In this document: piece by piece, positions 6,356 through 9,531 of the stretch
Layout of the letters: every line of letters starts with the position of its first letter
How positions within the stretch are numbered: the stretch's first letter is position 1
NCBI GenBank assembly: GCA_964611195.1
Contig: CAZSXA010000085.1
Location: 1-9,531, forward strand
Direction: 5' to 3'
DNA from: JADLGL01 sp964611195
GTDB lineage: Bacteria; Pseudomonadota; Alphaproteobacteria; Rhizobiales; Kaistiaceae
DNA length: 9,531 bases
Translations under genes and position numbers: made by a program
The notes under the pieces: generated by a model
Databases searched by the model: none
What the model saw: the letters and a program-made list of their open reading frames with translations, nothing else
What the model was told of the DNA's origin: nothing

Positions 6356-7438
6356 ATGATCCCGCCGGAGTGGCTGAACAACCTCGCCGCGCCCTATACG
6401 CGCCGCCATGGCGGCGTGGCGGTTGTCGGCGCGCTGGGCGAGACCACCGCCACGCACTTCCGTGGTGAGACGCTGGGCGGTGAACCACCGCCCGGCGAGC
6501 GCACGCTCTTCGAGCTCGGCGGCGTCACGCAGGTCTTCACCACACTGCTCCTGGCCTTAGCCGTTCGCGACGAGCGCCTGGCGCTCGATCAGCCGGTCGC
6601 CGAGCTCGGGCCGGAACTCGCCGGCTTGCCGGAGTGGATCACGCCGCTTCGCCTCGCGACCCACACAGCCGGCATCCCGCGCCTGCCGCCGGCGACCGCG
6701 GGCCGCTCGATGCTCAATACCGAGAACCCCTACGCAGCCTTCGGCCTCGACGATCTCCTCGCCTGGGCGGAGAGCTATCGGCCGCGGCGCGCGCCGTCGG
6801 AAACTGCTTTCGCCCATTCGATCCTCGGCATGGGCCTTCTCGGCGTGGCCCTGGCAATGGCCTACGACACGCCCTTCGACGAAGCGCTCGCCGAACGGGT
6901 TCTGGCGCCGCTGCGGATGGGCGACACGGTATTCGTTCCGACAGAGGAGCAGGCCGGCCGGATGGCGACGCCGCACGACCGCCGCGGCCAGCCGGTTCCA
7001 GCATGGAACTATGCCGGCCTCGCCGGTGCCGGCGGACTGAAATCGACCGCCGCCGACATGGGGACCTTCCTCACCGCGCTGCTCGGCGCGAAGGACGACG
7101 CGGGCCCGCTGGCAAGGCCGATCCGTGAGACGCTGGAGATCCGTCGCAAGGCGCCCCGCCCCGATGGCGAGGGTGGCGGGCTCGGCTGGGCGATTGTGCT
7201 CGCCGGCAAGCCGCCGGCCTTCATCTGCACGGCAAGCGGCCAGACCAACGGATCGCAGGCTCTGCTCGCCGTCGCGCCCGGCCCCGGCCTGGGCGCCACG
7301 ATCCTTGCCAACACAGGGCCGCGCGGACGCGACACGCTGCGGCCGCCGCGCCGCGAGGCGCTGCGCTCCTTCACGATGGCCTGGTCGCTGCCCGGATCGG
7401 GCGAAGAAGCCGACGCCGCCGGCGACGCTGCGGACTGA
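6356..7438 (+). CDS. Beta-lactamase-fold (serine hydrolase family) protein lacking catalytic residues; probable pseudoenzyme
   Basis: A 360-residue member of the class C beta-lactamase / penicillin-binding-protein-like serine hydrolase family. Scaffold motifs are well kept: 'FELGGVTQVFTTLLLALAV' (52-70), 'LRLATHTAGIPRLPP' (98-112), 'SILGMGLLG' (155-163), 'AGAGGLKSTAADM' (223-235) and 'LLAVAPGPGLGATILAN' (303-319). The catalytic positions are not. SxxK reads G56-V-T-Q59, the Tyr-x-Asn motif reads H154-S-I156, and the K/H-T-G region appears as A293-S-G295. Known members need the Ser nucleophile, Lys and Tyr, so the usual hydrolase activity is not expected. There is no signal peptide, whereas most relatives act outside the cytoplasm. 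An in-frame TAG at 6347-6349 makes ATG 6356 the first ATG start; its ribosome binding site is weak. Coupling to glgP suggests a structural, sensing or glucan-related role, which is inference. The frame is intact, so it is not a decayed gene. Confidence 0.9.
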   Translation: MIPPEWLNNLAAPYTRRHGGVAVVGALGETTATHFRGETLGGEPPPGERTLFELGGVTQVFTTLLLALAVRDERLALDQPVAELGPELAGLPEWITPLRLATHTAGIPRLPPATAGRSMLNTENPYAAFGLDDLLAWAESYRPRRAPSETAFAHSILGMGLLGVALAMAYDTPFDEALAERVLAPLRMGDTVFVPTEEQAGRMATPHDRRGQPVPAWNYAGLAGAGGLKSTAADMGTFLTALLGAKDDAGPLARPIRETLEIRRKAPRPDGEGGGLGWAIVLAGKPPAFICTASGQTNGSQALLAVAPGPGLGATILANTGPRGRDTLRPPRREALRSFTMAWSLPGSGEEADAAGDAAD

Positions 7439-7444
7439 GCCGCG

Positions 7445-7828
7445 CTAGAGCCGAACGTCTTCGACCGTCACCACCTGAAAGGTGTGCTCTTCGTCATCGT
7501 CGTCGCGGATCGAGACGTACTCGCCCGGAACGAAGCGGTGGCTGCCGAGCTTGAAGCCAAGCTCGTCGCCCTCATCGCCGCCGAGATCATAGTGGAAGCC
7601 CCAGCCGGTACCGCGATGGACGAGATGGCCGAGATCGTGCTCCTCGTCGCCCCAGAAGCGGACGACGCGGCAATGCTCCTTGTGCTCGCGCCAGCCCTCC
7701 GCATCGAGGTGGCCGTCGCTGTCGAGCGGCGCCGAGAAGCGGTAGCCGTGCTGCGCGCTGCCGGCGGGAAACTCGGCATTGCGCGCGAGGTTGAGGCGGA
7801 TTGTCTTCAGCTCCGACGATGCGGCCAT
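7445..7828 (-). CDS. Small acidic, His-rich conserved-type protein of unknown function
   Basis: A 127-residue soluble protein with no signal peptide or membrane segment. I recall similar short proteins in other alphaproteobacteria, opening with 'IRLNLARNAEFPAGS' and closing with a 'PGEYVSIRD' / 'HTFQVVTV' pair of likely beta-strands, but cannot name a family. Features seen: 'HGYRFSAPLD' (28-37), 'EHCRVVRFWGDEEHDLGHLV' (51-70), an acidic run of six residues, DDDDEE (109-114), ten histidines and one cysteine (Cys53). The His/Asp/Glu density allows metal binding, but no classical motif is present. The start is backed by GGAGGG 5 nt upstream (7834-7839 on the - strand). It lies 116 nt behind the ATPase gene on the same strand and converges with the beta-lactamase-fold gene, the two stop codons being 6 nt apart. 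The opposite-strand frame over the same DNA is rejected for lack of a ribosome binding site and its antisense-like composition. Confidence 0.8.
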   Translation of the reverse strand: MAASSELKTIRLNLARNAEFPAGSAQHGYRFSAPLDSDGHLDAEGWREHKEHCRVVRFWGDEEHDLGHLVHRGTGWGFHYDLGGDEGDELGFKLGSHRFVPGEYVSIRDDDDEEHTFQVVTVEDVRL

Positions 7829-7833
7829 GAGCG

Positions 7834-7839
7834 CCCTCC
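7834..7839 (-). promoter_or_regulatory. Ribosome binding site of the small acidic protein gene
   Basis: GGAGGG on the - strand, 5 nt before ATG 7828. It is the strongest Shine-Dalgarno in the window and decides both the start and the strand of this small gene. Confidence 0.7.
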
Positions 7840-7882
7840 ATCATTGTCGTGGTTGCCGGCGGTTGATGCCGCTCAATCAGCC

Positions 7883-7897
7883 ACGCGCCTAGCGCGT
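7883..7897. repeat. Perfect short inverted repeat in the gap upstream of the small gene
   Basis: ACGCGC-CTA-GCGCGT, 6-bp arms with a 3-nt centre, lies 54 nt before the small acidic gene on the - strand. It could be an operator or part of a 5' untranslated structure. No promoter could be placed with confidence around it. Confidence 0.3.
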
Positions 7898-7920
7898 TGC
7901 GCTGTCTGAGACAATGCGGC

Positions 7921-7941
7921 GCGGCGCAGCATGTGCGCCGC
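7921..7941 (-). terminator. Hairpin just after the P-type ATPase stop codon
   Basis: GCGGCGCA (7921-7928) pairs with TGCGCCGC (7934-7941): 8 perfect base pairs and a 5-nt loop, starting 3 nt after the ATPase stop on the - strand. The downstream - strand sequence GCCGCATTGTCT is only weakly T-rich, so it may be a partial terminator or an mRNA 3'-end stabiliser between the ATPase and the small acidic gene. Confidence 0.45.
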
Positions 7942-7944
7942 CGG

Positions 7945-9531
7945 TCAGATTTCCGTGGACTCGGACCGCCAGCGCGCGGAGATCCGGCGCTCCGCCTCGG
8001 CTGCCACGTAAACGATGAGCCCGGCGGCAATCACCAGCCCCCATTCGCCCAACGACAGCGGCGCCATGCCGAGCGCATCGGCAAGAACCCGCCATTGCGT
8101 TGCCAGCACCTGCAGGACGACGACCGCCAGGATCATCCACGGGATTGCCCGGTTGGAATCCTCCGACCGCCGCCACGGCAGGCCGAGCGTGCCGATGACG
8201 AGGAGGAACGTCACCTCGCCGGCGACGATCGCATTGACCGCGAGCGCCCGAGCGACTTCGAGCGGCCTGTCGTCGCCGATGGCGTAGGCGAAGAGCCCCG
8301 CCGCCACAGCCGCCATGACGACGCCGATGAAGGCGATGCGGAAGAAGCCGTAGCGCGAGATCAGGCTGGCGCCGCGTGGCCGGGGCTTGCGGTTCATCAC
8401 GCCCTTCGATTGCGGTTCGAAGGCGAGCGAAAGCGACAGCGTGGTCTCGGTGACGAAATTGATCCAGATGATCTGCAGCGCCGAAATCGGCAGCGTCGCA
8501 CCGATCAGGATCGCACCGATCAGCAGCAGCGACTCCCCGGCATTGGTCGGCAGAATATAGCCGAGTGTCTTGCGAAGGTTCTCGTCGACCGTTCGCCCTT
8601 CGCGAACGGCGTTGGCGATGGTGGCGAAATTGTCGTCGACGAGCACCATGCCGGCCGCCTGTCGTGCCGCGTCCGAGCCCTTCTGGCCCATCGCGACGCC
8701 GATCTCGGCGCGGCGCAGCGCCGGCGCGTCGTTGACGCCGTCGCCGGTCATCGCCACGAGATGACCATCGGCCTGTAACGCCTTGACCAGCCGCAGCTTC
8801 TGCTCCGGATCGACACGCGCGAAAACGTTGACCCGCACCGCAGCTTCGGCGAAGGCCGCGTCGTCGAGTGCAGCAAGTTCGGCCCCGGTGATCGCACCGG
8901 CCGACACGTCGAGCCCCACCTCGGCGCCAACCGCGCGCGCGGTGGCGGCGTGGTCGCCGGTGATCATCTTCACCGCGATGCCGGCGCCGAGGCAGTCGAC
9001 GACAGCCTTCACCGCCTCCGGCCGGGCCGGGTCAATGAAGCCGACGAGGCCGAGAAAAACGAGCCCACGTCCTACCGTCTCGCGTTCGAGCGTCTCGGCC
9101 CTGCCGGCATCGGCGGCGGCGAATGCGAGCACCCTCATTCCCTCCTCGGCCATCCGCTCGACCTCGTTGACCCACGCTGTTCGGTCGATCGGGTCGGTGC
9201 CGTCCGGCGTCCGTTCGGTGTCGCAAAGCTCCAGCACCCTCTCGGGCGCGCCCTTGACGAAGAGCGCATGATGCTCGCCGCCATCATGCAGCGTCGCCAT
9301 GTAGCGGAACTCGGATTCGAAAGGCAGCGTGGCGATCCGCGGCCGCTCGGCCTCGACGGCGTCACGCCGGAGCCCGGCCCGCGCGCCAAGCGCCGCCAGC
9401 GCGCCTTCGATCGGATCACCGGCCACCGTCCAACCGTCGCCGGTCTCTGCCAGCCTTGCGTCGTTGCAGAGAACACCGGCACGGAGGATCTCGCCCAGTA
9501 TCGAGGCCGCGTCCGCCGACGTGGGGCGGCC
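7945..9531 (-). CDS. P-type cation-transporting ATPase (P2/calcium-pump-like), C-terminal part; 5' end outside window
   Basis: An ATP-driven cation pump of the inner membrane. The frame is open from the window edge to the stop at 7945-7947, giving 528 residues; a full protein of this type is about 880-900, so the first four helices, actuator domain and DKTGT phosphorylation site lie outside. Seen, in fragment numbering: the nucleotide-binding domain with 'KGAPE' (93-97), 'MITGDH' (189-194) and 'MTGDGVNDAPAL' (261-272) of the phosphorylation domain, then six hydrophobic helices (M5-M10). M5 carries 'PTNAGES', with Asn330 and Glu333 matching calcium site residues of SERCA-type pumps. M6 reads 'NFVTETT', with Thr361 kept and Glu362 in place of the usual Asp. 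The 'LAFEPQSKGVMNRKPRPRG' stretch after M6 is typical of P2 pumps. The internal GTG at 9426 is not the start, since 'LCNDARL' upstream of it is conserved family sequence. The likely substrate is Ca2+, Mn2+ or a similar cation; this cannot be settled from the fragment. Confidence 0.95.
   Translation of the reverse strand, partial: GRPTSADAASILGEILRAGVLCNDARLAETGDGWTVAGDPIEGALAALGARAGLRRDAVEAERPRIATLPFESEFRYMATLHDGGEHHALFVKGAPERVLELCDTERTPDGTDPIDRTAWVNEVERMAEEGMRVLAFAAADAGRAETLERETVGRGLVFLGLVGFIDPARPEAVKAVVDCLGAGIAVKMITGDHAATARAVGAEVGLDVSAGAITGAELAALDDAAFAEAAVRVNVFARVDPEQKLRLVKALQADGHLVAMTGDGVNDAPALRRAEIGVAMGQKGSDAARQAAGMVLVDDNFATIANAVREGRTVDENLRKTLGYILPTNAGESLLLIGAILIGATLPISALQIIWINFVTETTLSLSLAFEPQSKGVMNRKPRPRGASLISRYGFFRIAFIGVVMAAVAAGLFAYAIGDDRPLEVARALAVNAIVAGEVTFLLVIGTLGLPWRRSEDSNRAIPWMILAVVVLQVLATQWRVLADALGMAPLSLGEWGLVIAAGLIVYVAAEAERRISARWRSESTEI

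Noticed and set aside
5244..6488. 414-codon open frame antisense to the glucan phosphorylase
   Set aside because: It mirrors the codon structure of glgP, runs into the next gene and has no recognisable domain.
6356..7438. Functional beta-lactamase or antibiotic resistance gene
   Set aside because: The catalytic Ser, Lys and Tyr positions are all replaced and there is no signal peptide, so resistance activity is not supported.
7484..7909. Open frame on + opposite the small acidic protein gene
   Set aside because: Its Ala/Val/Glu-rich antisense composition and lack of a ribosome binding site contrast with the strong GGAGGG and plausible protein on the - strand.
7897..8778. 293-codon open frame on + opposite the ATPase
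   Set aside because: It is antisense to conserved ATPase motifs, and its Arg/Asp/Gln-rich translation shows no domain.

Overview
The window is GC-rich coding DNA of an alphaproteobacterial type, most likely from the Rhizobiales/Hyphomicrobiales. That placement is an inference from codon use, GTG/ATG starts and gene content; no rRNA or other marker gene is present. It holds seven protein genes, two of them cut by the window edges. There are no RNA genes, insertion sequences or CRISPR arrays, and no gene-free stretch exceeds about 150 bases.

Left part (1-3058, + strand): the C-terminal part of a transketolase, then a class II fructose-1,6-bisphosphate aldolase of the long 'Calvin cycle' subtype, 37 nt apart with a clear ribosome binding site, so very probably one operon. 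A LysR-type regulator follows on the same strand. Together they look like a sugar-phosphate (pentose-phosphate, gluconeogenic or Calvin cycle) block with a candidate local regulator. No RubisCO or phosphoribulokinase is in view, so autotrophy cannot be claimed.

Middle (3163-4461, + strand): a six-helix membrane protein with a long, charge-segregated, Ser/Ala/Pro/Gly-rich tail that should lie in the cytoplasm. A GC-rich hairpin follows it.

Right part (4614-9531): a short-form alpha-glucan phosphorylase followed 35 nt later by a beta-lactamase-fold protein, both on +. Converging on them from the - strand are a small acidic, His-rich protein and the C-terminal 528 residues of a P-type cation ATPase. 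The phosphorylase releases glucose-1-phosphate from stored glucan. From general knowledge, such phosphorylases and P-type ATPases recur in alphaproteobacterial energy-stress or microaerobic gene neighbourhoods; assigning this one to that type is inference.

The most notable observation is that the beta-lactamase-fold protein has kept its family scaffold motifs but lost all three catalytic motifs: SxxK reads GVTQ, YxN reads HSI, and the K/H-T-G region reads ASG. It also has no signal peptide. It looks like a cytoplasmic pseudoenzyme linked to glycogen breakdown. The second is the membrane protein's tail, with about 84 residues carrying 19 Arg/Lys and no Asp/Glu, followed by an acidic end.
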